25,099 nt of DNA from Maribacter sp. Lineage in GTDB: Bacteria > Bacteroidota > Bacteroidia > Flavobacteriales > Flavobacteriaceae. The notes below the pieces were generated by a model. It was not told the origin of the DNA. It did no database searches and saw nothing but the letters and a program-made list of their open reading frames with translations. Where the stretch lies: the NCBI GenBank assembly GCA_003232155.1, contig QILY01000039.1:1-25099 (forward strand), in the 5' to 3' direction. A program made the translations under genes and the position numbers. Shown piece after piece: positions 6,503 through 14,503 of this stretch. Numbering within the stretch: position 1 is the first letter of the stretch; each line of letters starts with the position of its first letter.

Positions 6503-7832
6503 GTTGTCACTGATTATAAAACGTGAGTATTTAGCAAAAGTGCGTAACAAATCTTTCGTTATCATGACTTTTTTGAGCCCTGTTCTAATGGTGGCGATGG
6601 TAGTGTTGATTGCCTATTTGACCAAATTAAATGATAGTGAAAAACGGATTATAGCAGTTTTGAACGAAAGCAATTATTTTTCAAGAGATTTTTTGAGTAC
6701 TGAAAGTACAGGTTACGTCAATTTTACAGCTATTGATTTACAAACAGCAAAAGATTCTACTTCTAATTTGGGGTATTATGGGTTGTTGTACATTCCGCAT
6801 AAAAGTGATTTAGAGCTTGTGGCCGAACATTCTTTTTTCTACTCTAAAGATGCACCGAACACAATGATTTTAAATCAATTAGAAGCTGTTTTTCAAGATA
6901 GGTTGCAGCAACAAAAACTTCAAAGCCTAGGTGTGTCTGCAGAAGAATTTGCAAAGATTGACAATAGTTTCGAAATCAAGGCTTCTACTTTTACAGGTGA
7001 ATTGAACCTTAAGGGCATCAATGAGATAAAGGCATTTATTGGTGGTGGTTTTGGGTATTTGATTATGATGTTTATTATCATTTATGGTGGCTTTGTAATG
7101 CGTAGCGTAATTGAAGAAAAAACGAGTAGGATTATTGAGGTTATTATATCATCGGTAAAACCTTTTCAATTAATGTTGGGTAAGATTATAGGTACTTCTT
7201 TGGCGGGTATCACCCAGTTTGCTATTTGGATAGTTTCAGCCGGATTTCTTTTATTGATTGCTTTTTCATTTTTTGATATTGACCCGGCCGCGCTTAATAG
7301 TAGTGCTAATTTAACTTCTAATATGGAGGTAGGTGTTTCTCCAATTCCATCAGCAGATGGTGTTATGCAATTATATGCCCAAGAGCTTTTTAAAATTCCG
7401 TGGGTGATGCTTATTACTTTTTTTCTGATTTATTTTATTTTGGGCTACCTCATTTATAGTTCAATATATGCAGCTATTGGTGCCGCAGTAGATAATGAAA
7501 CTGATACCCAACAATTTATATTCCCTATTATTTTACCTTTAATGTTGGGCATTTATGTGGGCTTCTTTTCAGTTTTTAGCAATCCACATGGCCCTATTGC
7601 AGTCGGTTTTTCCTTATTTCCATTAACATCACCTATAGTAATGCTTATGCGTTTACCAGGTGGTATTGGTGAAGGTGGCGTTCCTATTTGGCAATTGATA
7701 ACCTCTATTGTTTTATTGATCATTACTTTTATAGGTATAGTATGGTTAGCTGCAAAAATTTATAGAGTAGGTATTTTAATGTATGGTAAAAAACCTAGCT
7801 ATAAAGAGTTGTTTAAATGGTTAAAATATTAA
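6495..7832 (+). CDS. ABC-2 type transporter permease, NatB-like
   Basis: The membrane subunit partner of the preceding ATPase. Counting from ATG 6495 it has 445 aa; ATG 6489 would add two residues. After a basic start (MNKLSLIIKREYLAKVRNK) comes a first membrane span (about 24-45), then a large non-cytoplasmic domain to about residue 180, then five hydrophobic spans in the C-terminal half, starting with GFGYLIMMFIIIYGGFVMRS. The motif VIEEKTSRIIEVIISS after the second span is characteristic of NatB/ABC-2 permeases. The stop is one base before the MscS start. This is a complete two-gene exporter; the transported molecule is unknown. Confidence 0.88.
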   Translation: MNKLSLIIKREYLAKVRNKSFVIMTFLSPVLMVAMVVLIAYLTKLNDSEKRIIAVLNESNYFSRDFLSTESTGYVNFTAIDLQTAKDSTSNLGYYGLLYIPHKSDLELVAEHSFFYSKDAPNTMILNQLEAVFQDRLQQQKLQSLGVSAEEFAKIDNSFEIKASTFTGELNLKGINEIKAFIGGGFGYLIMMFIIIYGGFVMRSVIEEKTSRIIEVIISSVKPFQLMLGKIIGTSLAGITQFAIWIVSAGFLLLIAFSFFDIDPAALNSSANLTSNMEVGVSPIPSADGVMQLYAQELFKIPWVMLITFFLIYFILGYLIYSSIYAAIGAAVDNETDTQQFIFPIILPLMLGIYVGFFSVFSNPHGPIAVGFSLFPLTSPIVMLMRLPGGIGEGGVPIWQLITSIVLLIITFIGIVWLAAKIYRVGILMYGKKPSYKELFKWLKY

Positions 7833-7833
7833 A

Positions 7834-8697
7834 ATGGAAAAATTGGAAAGTGTTTTTAGGGGAATAAAAGAATTTCTATTATACCCAATTATAGATAATG
7901 ATACGATTCATATTACCATAAGCACCTTTTTGTCCATTATCATTGCCATTATTGTCGTTACCTATCTGTTGCGGCTTATTCGTAGACTGGTTACCAAAAA
8001 ATTGCCAGAAGAAGATAAAAACAAGTTCGAAAGTATTTTCGGGTTTTTAAAATATCTTTTCTACATCTTGGTAGTGGTTACTATTCTGCATACTTCTGGA
8101 ATTGACTTAACGGTATTATTGACCGCATCTGCTGCTTTATTTGTAGGTCTGGGTTTTGCGCTACAATATTTGTTTCAAGATATTATTTCAGGGATCCTGA
8201 TTATTTTGGACCAGTCTTTGCACGTAGGTGATATCATTGAGGTAGAAGATAAGGTGGGTCGGGTCTTTGAAATACGTTTGCGTACCACAAGGGCATTGAC
8301 GCGTGATGATAAAGTATTGGTAATACCCAACCATAAATTTTTGACCGATAGTATATTTAATTATACCCAAAACCATATAACTACCCGAGAATCAATAAAA
8401 ATTGGTGTTGCCTATGGGAGTGATGTTAAATTAGTAACCAGAATTTTAGAACAGGTAGCCGCTGAACAAGAAGGAATATTGAAAAGCCCCAAATCTTTTG
8501 TGCTTTTTGAAGATTTTGCTGATTCGGCCTTATTGTTTTCTTTGAATTATTATATCACTGATAGTTTTAGCGACCCTAGGAGAAAAAGTGATATGCGATA
8601 TCTTATCGATGCAAAGTTTAGAGAAAACAATATCAGTATTCCCTTTCCCCAACGTGATATTCACATTATTCAATCGAATAAAGAGAATAAATCTTAA
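7834..8697 (+). CDS. Small-conductance mechanosensitive channel, MscS family
   Basis: An inner-membrane channel that opens under membrane tension to release solutes on hypo-osmotic shock. The 287-aa protein has three predicted spans (about 25-48, 66-88 and 90-125). The third, pore-lining span carries the small-residue pattern ASAALFVGLGFALQYLFQDI, followed by the beta-domain signature LHVGDIIEVEDKVGRV and the NHKFLTDSIFNYT segment, then the alpha/beta cytoplasmic vestibule. The length matches E. coli MscS. It follows the permease by one base and precedes the DUF6268 gene by 7 bp, suggesting one transcript. Regulation by co-expression with an exporter and an outer-membrane protein hints at an envelope or osmotic role, which is inference. 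Confidence 0.92.
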   Translation: MEKLESVFRGIKEFLLYPIIDNDTIHITISTFLSIIIAIIVVTYLLRLIRRLVTKKLPEEDKNKFESIFGFLKYLFYILVVVTILHTSGIDLTVLLTASAALFVGLGFALQYLFQDIISGILIILDQSLHVGDIIEVEDKVGRVFEIRLRTTRALTRDDKVLVIPNHKFLTDSIFNYTQNHITTRESIKIGVAYGSDVKLVTRILEQVAAEQEGILKSPKSFVLFEDFADSALLFSLNYYITDSFSDPRRKSDMRYLIDAKFRENNISIPFPQRDIHIIQSNKENKS

Positions 8698-8704
8698 AAA
8701 AAGA

Positions 8705-9583
8705 ATGTCAAGTAGTATGAGAAAAATAATATATGGTCTAGTATTCTTTTTTTTGACTACTTTTTGTTTGGCACAAACGCCTGATATTTTTCGTTTGGAA
8801 TATACACTATTGCCCGAAAACGATGCTGATGTGCAGTTGTCGAGGGTAAAGCTTGTGATTAATTATCCTATTACTTTAAAAGATAGTAGTAGCATTATTA
8901 TAGGCGCGGAATATAATCGAATTGTTTATGATGTAGAACGAGATTTAAGCTTTGATAAAGAGGGCTTTAGTTTGTTGCATGTATTGGATGTGAACTTGGC
9001 TTATGTACACAAACACAATGCCGAATGGCGATTTATAGGAATACTGACGCCTCGCTTGGCATCGACTTTAACTAATCCGTTAGAAAATGACGATTTCACG
9101 TTAAATGTTACAGTTGGCGGTTTTAGAGATAGAAGAAAAATAGATAAACCCTCGCGTTTGGTATTGGGGTTAACATACAATTCATCAGTGAATTTGAGAA
9201 TTCCGTTGCCTATTGTTTATTATGAAAAACAGTTTCATCCTAAATGGACTTATGTTGTTGGTGTGCCTAAAACCGCTATACGATTTGAGCCTAAAAAGAA
9301 AAGCACAATACAGCTAGAATTTATATTAGATGGCTATTTTGTAAATCTCCAAAATAATGTGCTTCTTTCCGGTACTGATTTGGCATCTTCTATTTCTTCT
9401 GCTGCAGCATTGGTTACTCTTGGGTATCAATATAACTTTACAAAAGAAATGTCAGTATACATCTATGGAGGACATACCTTGTTTCAAAGTAGTGTTTTAA
9501 GAGATGATGATAGAAATGATATTTTTACATTAAATGATGAACCAAGTTTGTATTTTAGAACAGGGTTTCGAATAGGAATTTAA
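8705..9583 (+). CDS. DUF6268-type outer-membrane beta-barrel protein
   Basis: This 292-aa protein probably lies in the outer membrane. The start at ATG 8705 follows the mscS stop closely; ATG 8717 (MRKIIYGLVFFFLTTFCLAQ) would begin the signal peptide directly and is equally possible. The mature part alternates hydrophobic and polar residues in many short strands (for example LVLGLTYNSSVNL, VTLGYQYNF, SVYIYGGH) and ends in an aromatic/hydrophobic strand, LYFRTGFRIGI, as barrels do. The pattern agrees with the DUF6268 family common in Flavobacteriia, whose function is unknown. It sits between mscS (7 bp) and the response regulator (11 bp) in a compact cluster. Confidence 0.72.
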   Translation: MSSSMRKIIYGLVFFFLTTFCLAQTPDIFRLEYTLLPENDADVQLSRVKLVINYPITLKDSSSIIIGAEYNRIVYDVERDLSFDKEGFSLLHVLDVNLAYVHKHNAEWRFIGILTPRLASTLTNPLENDDFTLNVTVGGFRDRRKIDKPSRLVLGLTYNSSVNLRIPLPIVYYEKQFHPKWTYVVGVPKTAIRFEPKKKSTIQLEFILDGYFVNLQNNVLLSGTDLASSISSAAALVTLGYQYNFTKEMSVYIYGGHTLFQSSVLRDDDRNDIFTLNDEPSLYFRTGFRIGI

Positions 9584-9594
9584 AAAATAAGATT

Positions 9595-10758
9595 ATGTCA
9601 AAAATTTTGGTGATAGAAGATGAATCTGCCATTCGCAGGGTACTGGTGAAAATTCTTTCCGAAGAAAGCGATACCTACCATTTAGAAGAGGCAGAAGATG
9701 GTTTAAGAGGATTGGAAGCTATTAAAAACAATGATTATGATCTAGTGCTTTGTGATATAAAAATGCCGAAAATGGATGGTGTTGAGGTATTGGAAGCAAC
9801 GCGAAAAATAAAACCTGAAATCCCTTTTATTATGATATCGGGCCATGGGGATTTAGATACCGCTGTAAATACAATGCGGTCCGGGGCTTTTGATTATATT
9901 TCTAAACCGCCAGATCTGAATAGGCTGTTGACTACCGTTCGTAATGCTCTTGATCGTAAAAAATTGGTTGTTGAGAATAAAATTCTCAAGAAAAAAGTGA
10001 GTAAGAATTATGAAATGATAGGTGATAGTAAAGAAATAAACGCTATCAAAGATATGATTGAAAAAGTAGCGCCTACTGATGCCCGTGTATTGATTACGGG
10101 TTCTAACGGAACCGGAAAAGAATTAGTTGCTCATTGGCTTCATGAAAAAAGTCCCCGTAGTAGTGCTCCATTTATTGAGGTGAATTGTGCAGCTATTCCG
10201 TCTGAATTGATTGAAAGCGAATTATTTGGTCATGTAAAAGGTGCATTTACTTCTGCTATAAAAGATAGGGCAGGTAAATTTGAAACGGCGAATAAGGGTA
10301 CTATTTTTTTAGATGAGATTGGTGATATGAGCCTTTCTGCCCAAGCTAAAGTATTACGTGTTTTGCAAGAAAGCAAGATTTCAAGAGTGGGAACCGATAA
10401 AGATATTAAGGTAGATGTTCGCGTGTTGGCGGCCACCAATAAAGATTTGAAAAAGGAGATTGAAGATGGTAAGTTTCGTGAGGATCTATATCACAGGTTG
10501 GCGGTTATCTTAATAAAAGTACCTACGTTGAACGATAGGCGTGATGATATTCCTATACTCATTGAATATTTTTCACATAAAATAACTAATGAACAAGGCA
10601 TAGCTAGCAAAATATTTACTGATAAGGCCATCAAATTATTAAGGAGTTATGATTGGACCGGAAATATTCGTGAATTAAGAAACGTTGTAGAACGTTTAAT
10701 TATTTTAGGTGGTAAAGAAGTTAGTGAAGAAGATGTGAAATTATTTGCAAGCAAGTAG
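9595..10758 (+). CDS. Response regulator with sigma-54-activating AAA+ domain, lacking an HTH
   Basis: An NtrC-like activator. The receiver domain (1-120) has the acidic pair E8/D9, phospho-acceptor D54, Ser82 and Lys104. After a linker comes the AAA+ domain, with Walker A GSNGTGKE at 169-176, the sigma-54-contacting loop at 216-221 reading GAFTSA instead of GAFTGA, Walker B TIFLDE at 236-241, the arginine-finger segment FREDLYHRL, and sensor II GNIRELRNVVER. The protein ends at residue 387, less than 20 residues after sensor II, so the usual C-terminal Fis-type HTH is absent. The reading frame ends in a clean stop, and no HTH-like continuation is evident downstream. It is probably phosphorylated by a histidine kinase encoded elsewhere, since none is in this cluster. 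EBPs without an HTH that act from solution are known (FlgR in Helicobacter, CtcC in Chlamydia). Confidence 0.93.
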   Translation: MSKILVIEDESAIRRVLVKILSEESDTYHLEEAEDGLRGLEAIKNNDYDLVLCDIKMPKMDGVEVLEATRKIKPEIPFIMISGHGDLDTAVNTMRSGAFDYISKPPDLNRLLTTVRNALDRKKLVVENKILKKKVSKNYEMIGDSKEINAIKDMIEKVAPTDARVLITGSNGTGKELVAHWLHEKSPRSSAPFIEVNCAAIPSELIESELFGHVKGAFTSAIKDRAGKFETANKGTIFLDEIGDMSLSAQAKVLRVLQESKISRVGTDKDIKVDVRVLAATNKDLKKEIEDGKFREDLYHRLAVILIKVPTLNDRRDDIPILIEYFSHKITNEQGIASKIFTDKAIKLLRSYDWTGNIRELRNVVERLIILGGKEVSEEDVKLFASK

Positions 10759-10827
10759 AATACGTCTGCCTATATGCGGGCTGTTCAAAATTTGAAAACC
10801 TGTCCGTTTTATTTTAAATTTTAGGGT

Positions 10828-10857
10828 TTAATACCTCAAGGCTTACCTTGGTATTAA
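10828..10857. terminator. Inverted repeat between convergent genes, possible terminator
   Basis: TTAATACCTCAAGG and CCTTGGTATTAA pair around CTTA, with a 2-nt bulge. It lies between the convergent ends of the response regulator and the 231-aa protein. Neither side has a good T-run, so the call is tentative. I see no gene in 10759-10888. Confidence 0.35.
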
Positions 10858-10888
10858 TACCTCATCATGGGTTTTGTTCCGAAGTAAT

Positions 10889-11584
10889 TTATTTCTTGTC
10901 ACAATCACCGATAGCTTTAAGTGCTTTAGCTGTGATTTCCTTGGTTCTTAAATTGTAGTATTTTTTTCCTTCGGTAAGATTTGGCATTAAAAGCTGTTGT
11001 TCGCAATGCGAATATATTTTATTGGCATAAGCACGGGCTTCTTTACAATTTACGGTATTGACTATTTTATTAAGTGATGTTTCGTATTTGATCAATGATC
11101 GGTCAACGATAGTGTATAGCGTTTTTTTATCAGGTGCTTTCAGAACCAGTTCTTCTTTAACCACTATTTTGGTATTCATTGCCAACATATTACTCGCATA
11201 TCTACTATTATTATGTGATTCATGTTTTTCAAGAGTTTCTATACCTTCTAGTGTATTTTCTAATGATTTGTTCAAAAGAATTTTAGCGCTGCTCAAAGAG
11301 TTGACTTTTGTTGCCATTATAAGATTTTCGTTGCTTTCATCTATAATAGCAGCAGCATAATCACAGCCACAATCTTTAAATTGTTCTTTAGATTTCTCGA
11401 GGGCGTTAATAGCTCTGTAGGTAAAGAATCGTGCTTTATTGATGTCATTTTGGTCAAGAGCCTTTTGGGTCTGTGACATTATATAGCCCATATTTGATTC
11501 GGCATATGCACAAGCTTCTGTTATCTTGAAAGAAGAAAATAAGCTAAAAGAAATTACTGCCAGCACAACGTAAATTGTCTTCAT
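10889..11584 (-). CDS. Secreted helical protein of unknown function
   Basis: I do not recognise a named family. The 231-aa protein begins with a clear signal sequence, MKTIYVVLAVISFSLFSSF, and the mature part is almost wholly alpha-helical and polar, with repeated patterns of the kind ARFFTYRAINALEKSKEQF and ARAYANKIYSHCEQQL. Several cysteines occur (C25, the pair C72/C74 in DCGCDYA, and three in the C-terminal third), so disulfides or metal binding are possible. Similar TPR-like or four-helix proteins of about this length are, to my memory, common in Flavobacteriia and unannotated. It is monocistronic, convergent with the response regulator and divergent from ppk2. A -7 box TAACTTTG lies 45-52 bp before the start. 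Confidence 0.7.
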   Translation of the reverse strand: MKTIYVVLAVISFSLFSSFKITEACAYAESNMGYIMSQTQKALDQNDINKARFFTYRAINALEKSKEQFKDCGCDYAAAIIDESNENLIMATKVNSLSSAKILLNKSLENTLEGIETLEKHESHNNSRYASNMLAMNTKIVVKEELVLKAPDKKTLYTIVDRSLIKYETSLNKIVNTVNCKEARAYANKIYSHCEQQLLMPNLTEGKKYYNLRTKEITAKALKAIGDCDKK

Positions 11585-11628
11585 AATAGTAGATGTTATG
11601 TTTGTAAAATTTGGGTATATTACAATAG

Positions 11629-11636
11629 CAAAGTTA
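11629..11636 (-). promoter_or_regulatory. -7 promoter box TAACTTTG for the 231-aa secreted protein
   Basis: On the minus strand this is an exact TAnnTTTG match. A TTG occurs 16 bp upstream (11653-11655), shorter than the usual spacing of about 19 bp. The predicted leader is about 40 nt. Confidence 0.45.
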
Positions 11637-11783
11637 TAAATTGCAGCACTTTCAACTATAATCTTTTCGATAGAACGCTGTCCATTTTCATTATTTTGGA
11701 TGAAATGGTTTTTATAGGTGATAAACGGTCATTTTTTTTAACATAATCTGTATTTCACCGATAAAATATTTTATATTGAACGC

Positions 11784-12665
11784 ATGAATAAAGTAGATAT
11801 AGCATCATATAAGGTAACTAAAGACATAAAACTGTCAGATTGTACAACTTCACAAGATTTAAACGCTTCTGATAAAGAATTAAAAAAAAACTTGGAAACT
11901 ATACGTGAAGATCTAGGTAAATTTCAAGATAAACTATACGCTCATGGCAAATACAGTGTGCTTATATGCTTGCAAGGCACAGATACAGCTGGTAAAGACA
12001 GCCTTATTCGCGAGGTTTTCAAAGATTTTAACGCCCGTGGGGTTGTGGTACATAGTTTTAAAGTGCCTACTGAACTTGAGTTAAAGCATGATTATATCTG
12101 GCGTCATTATATTGCCTTGCCTGCAAAAGGCAAATTTAGTGTGTTCAATCGTACCCATTATGAAAATGTATTGGTGACCAGAGTGCACCCTGAATATATT
12201 TTAGGGGAAAATATTCCTGGTATACATACAGTAGCGGATATTGATCAAGAATTTTGGAACAAACGCTTTGAGCAAATCAATAATTTTGAGCGTCATATAG
12301 CGGAAAATGGTACAATAGTGTTCAAGTTCTTTTTGCATCTGTCCAAAGAAGAACAACGTCAGCGATTGTTACGGCGATTGGTCTTACGTGAAAAAAATTG
12401 GAAATTCTCTCCGGGGGATTTAAAAGAAAGGGAGTTATGGGATGAATACCAAAAATGTTATGAAGAGGCTGTAAATAAAACATCAAAACCACATGCTCCT
12501 TGGTATATTGTTCCGGCAGATAATAAAAAAGCCGCTAGGGTCATAGTCGCCTCTATTTTGTTAGAGGAGTTGAAAAAATATAAAGATGTAAAAGAACCAG
12601 AGCTAAATGATAAAATAAAGGCTAATTTAGAAACTTATAAAAATCAATTAGAAAACGAATCATAA
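11784..12665 (+). CDS. ppk2: Polyphosphate:nucleotide phosphotransferase, PPK2 family (class III-like)
   Basis: A P-loop kinase that transfers phosphate between polyphosphate and nucleotides in the cytoplasm. The 293-aa protein has Walker A GTDTAGKDS (about residues 66-74), then the family segment FKVPTELELKHDYIWRHY, the FNRTHYENVLVTRVHPE motif holding catalytic Arg and acidic residues, LRRLVLREKNWKF (lid) and the C-terminal WYIVPADNKKAARVIVA. The FNRxHYExVLVxRVH form resembles class III PPK2 enzymes, which can phosphorylate AMP as well as ADP, so that specificity is plausible but inferred. ATG 11784 is the natural start. The stop codon overlaps the ATG of the M28 peptidase by one base (TAATG), implying translational coupling. 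Confidence 0.9.
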   Translation: MNKVDIASYKVTKDIKLSDCTTSQDLNASDKELKKNLETIREDLGKFQDKLYAHGKYSVLICLQGTDTAGKDSLIREVFKDFNARGVVVHSFKVPTELELKHDYIWRHYIALPAKGKFSVFNRTHYENVLVTRVHPEYILGENIPGIHTVADIDQEFWNKRFEQINNFERHIAENGTIVFKFFLHLSKEEQRQRLLRRLVLREKNWKFSPGDLKERELWDEYQKCYEEAVNKTSKPHAPWYIVPADNKKAARVIVASILLEELKKYKDVKEPELNDKIKANLETYKNQLENES

Positions 12666-14053
12666 TGAAGAGAGCCTATATTTTGCTATTATTTATTGTA
12701 TCACAAAGTTTTGCACAGGTTGAAGATGAAAAACGGCTAAAAGAGATTTATACCGCAGCTTTGACCCAAGGAAAATCATATGGTTGGCTTAATTATTTGT
12801 CCAATCAAATAGGAGGTAGGTTATCAGGTTCGATACAAGCACAACAGGCAGTTGATTACACAAAAATGCAAATGGATTCTTTGGGGCTTGACAGCGTTTG
12901 GTTGCAGCCTGTTATGGTGCCTAAATGGGTGCGTGGTACTCCTGAATTTGCTTATTTAGAAACAGCCCCCGGTGTTACAAGTAATGTTCCCATATGCGCT
13001 TTGGGTGGTTCTGTACCTACAGATAGTAGAGGTATAAAGGCCAATGTAGTAGAAGTTAAGAGTCTTGAAGAATTAAAGGTATTGGGCCGCGAAAAGATCG
13101 AAGGTAAAATAGTATTTTTTAATAGACCTATGGATCCTTCATTGATAAATACTTTTGAGGCGTATTCGGGTAGTGTCGACCAAAGGAGAAACGGTGCTGC
13201 CGAAGCAGGAAAATATGGCGCTATTGGCGTTATTGTCCGTTCAATGAATTTACGTCAAGATGATTACCCACATGCAGGTAGTATGGAGTATGGTGATACG
13301 CCTTTAGACCAACGAATTCCCGCAGCGGCCATAAGTACAAACGGAGCTAATTTTTTAAGTACTACTTTGAAGTTGGTTCCAGATACTAAATTCTATTTTA
13401 AGCAGAATTGTAAACAGTTTGATGATGTAAAGTCTTTCAATGTTATCGGGGAAATTAAAGGAAGTACCCATCCTGATGAAATCATGGTCGTTGGCGGACA
13501 TTTAGATTCGTGGGATTTAGGTGATGGTTCACATGACGATGGTGCCGGTTGTGTGCAAAGTATGGAAGTATTACGAATTATGAAAGCCATCGGATACAAG
13601 CCTAAAAGAACTATCAGGGCCGTACTTTTTATGAATGAAGAAAACGGGTTGCGAGGCGGAAACAAATATGCCGAAATAGCAAAAAATAAAAATGAGAACC
13701 ATGTTTTTGGATTAGAAAGTGATTCTGGCGGATTCACCCCAAGGGGATTTAGTTTCGATGCCTCGGATGCCAACCTACAACAAGTTAAAAGTTGGGCTAC
13801 TTTGTTCGAGCCCTATTCAATACATATGTTTGTTAAAGGTTATGCGGGTGCTGATATCAATCCGTTAAAACATACTGAAATGGTTTTGGCTGGCCTACGA
13901 CCAGATTCACAACGTTATTTTGACCATCACCATGCCGAAAACGATACCTTCGAACACGTTAATCGAAGAGAATTGGAACTAGGTGCCGCTGCCATGGCCA
14001 GTTTGGTGTATTTGTTTGATAAATATGGGGTTGTTTCTTCATCGGAGAAATAG
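12665..14053 (+). CDS. M28 family zinc aminopeptidase/carboxypeptidase Q-like, secreted
   Basis: An exopeptidase of the M28 family, probably periplasmic or secreted. The 462-aa protein begins with a signal peptide (MKRAYILLLFIVSQSFAQ, cleavage after AQ). A PA-like inserted segment (about 110-260) precedes the catalytic core GGHLDSWDLGDGSHDDGAG, where His279 and the following Asp in HDDGAG are zinc ligands. FMNEENGLRGG supplies the catalytic Glu pair, GLESDSGG another Asp ligand, and YFDHHHAENDTFEHV the last His. Overall it resembles the plasma glutamate carboxypeptidase (CPQ) branch. It is coupled to ppk2 by a one-base overlap, an odd pairing of cytosolic and exported functions. The next 450 bp hold only a pseudogene remnant and a repeat. 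Confidence 0.9.
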   Translation: MKRAYILLLFIVSQSFAQVEDEKRLKEIYTAALTQGKSYGWLNYLSNQIGGRLSGSIQAQQAVDYTKMQMDSLGLDSVWLQPVMVPKWVRGTPEFAYLETAPGVTSNVPICALGGSVPTDSRGIKANVVEVKSLEELKVLGREKIEGKIVFFNRPMDPSLINTFEAYSGSVDQRRNGAAEAGKYGAIGVIVRSMNLRQDDYPHAGSMEYGDTPLDQRIPAAAISTNGANFLSTTLKLVPDTKFYFKQNCKQFDDVKSFNVIGEIKGSTHPDEIMVVGGHLDSWDLGDGSHDDGAGCVQSMEVLRIMKAIGYKPKRTIRAVLFMNEENGLRGGNKYAEIAKNKNENHVFGLESDSGGFTPRGFSFDASDANLQQVKSWATLFEPYSIHMFVKGYAGADINPLKHTEMVLAGLRPDSQRYFDHHHAENDTFEHVNRRELELGAAAMASLVYLFDKYGVVSSSEK

Positions 14054-14057
14054 TTGA

Positions 14058-14327
14058 AAGTTCATAGAACAATTTAATGGAAGTTTTGATATAAGAGAAA
14101 TGAGCTTATACAATTGGAAAAAGGCAATAGAATTGGACGGAATCTCAAATAGCTAAAATTACTTTGTAGAAAACGGAAATGTTACAAAAGTTATTGAGAA
14201 ATTAAGAATTAAAACAATTCCTCATTATTTAATATATGATCCAAATAGAGAATTAATCAATGGATTTGTTAATCGACCAGGAGAAGGAGCAAAAGAACAG
14301 TTGAAAAAATTAATGACCGAAAAATAA
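14058..14327 (+). pseudogene. C-terminal remnant of a thioredoxin-like (TlpA/DsbD-like) protein
   Basis: Immediately after the M28 stop one frame reads FIEQFNGSFDIREMSLYNWK to ELDGISNS, then an in-frame TAA, then NYFVENGNVTKVIEKLRIKT and IPHYLIYDPNRELINGF through to a TAA at 14325. The VIEKLRIKTIPHYLIYDPN segment, with its conserved Thr-Ile-Pro (cis-Pro), followed by the RPGEGAKEQLKKLM helix, is what follows the CxxC half in TlpA-like thioredoxin-fold proteins of this group. The N-terminal half with the active-site cysteines is absent and one internal stop is present, so it is non-functional. It marks the left border of the AT-rich accessory stretch. Confidence 0.7.
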
Positions 14328-14330
14328 AGC

Positions 14331-14460
14331 CAGTTGCCGTATAAAATTAATTGCTAGTTCTAGACTACTTACGAAAATACTCGCAGTTTTCCACCAGGCT
14401 TTTATTTGTTAAATTTGATGTTTAACCACGCAACTAATCTTATACCAAACGTCGTTGTCC
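14331..14460. repeat. Long imperfect palindromic repeat (~110-130 bp), attC-like in appearance
   Basis: The arms GTATAAAATTAATTGC (14339-14354) and GCAACTAATCTTATAC (14430-14445) are reverse complements at 14 of 16 positions. The 75-bp interior contains another inverted repeat, GTTAAA...TTTAAC (14408-14424). Flanking GCCAGTTGCC on the left and CGTTGTCC on the right resemble boundary sequences I remember from recurrent intergenic repeats between small accessory genes in flavobacteria. It sits exactly between the thioredoxin-like remnant and two orphan genes. Copy number and integron relationship cannot be judged from one window, where only one copy is present. Confidence 0.55.
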
Positions 14461-14503
14461 ATAGGCTTCAAGCAGTACAAAAATTAATATTTGAAAGCGT
14501 AAA

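Noticed and set aside
10978..10993. Second sigma-54-like site (TTGGCATTAAAAGC) in the 231-aa gene region
   Set aside because: The GG-to-GC spacing is two bases short, and it lies inside coding sequence pointing against that gene.
13393..13773. Minus-strand frame of 126 codons inside the M28 gene
   Set aside because: Shadow of the M28 coding strand; serine/proline-rich nonsense without a start context or homology.
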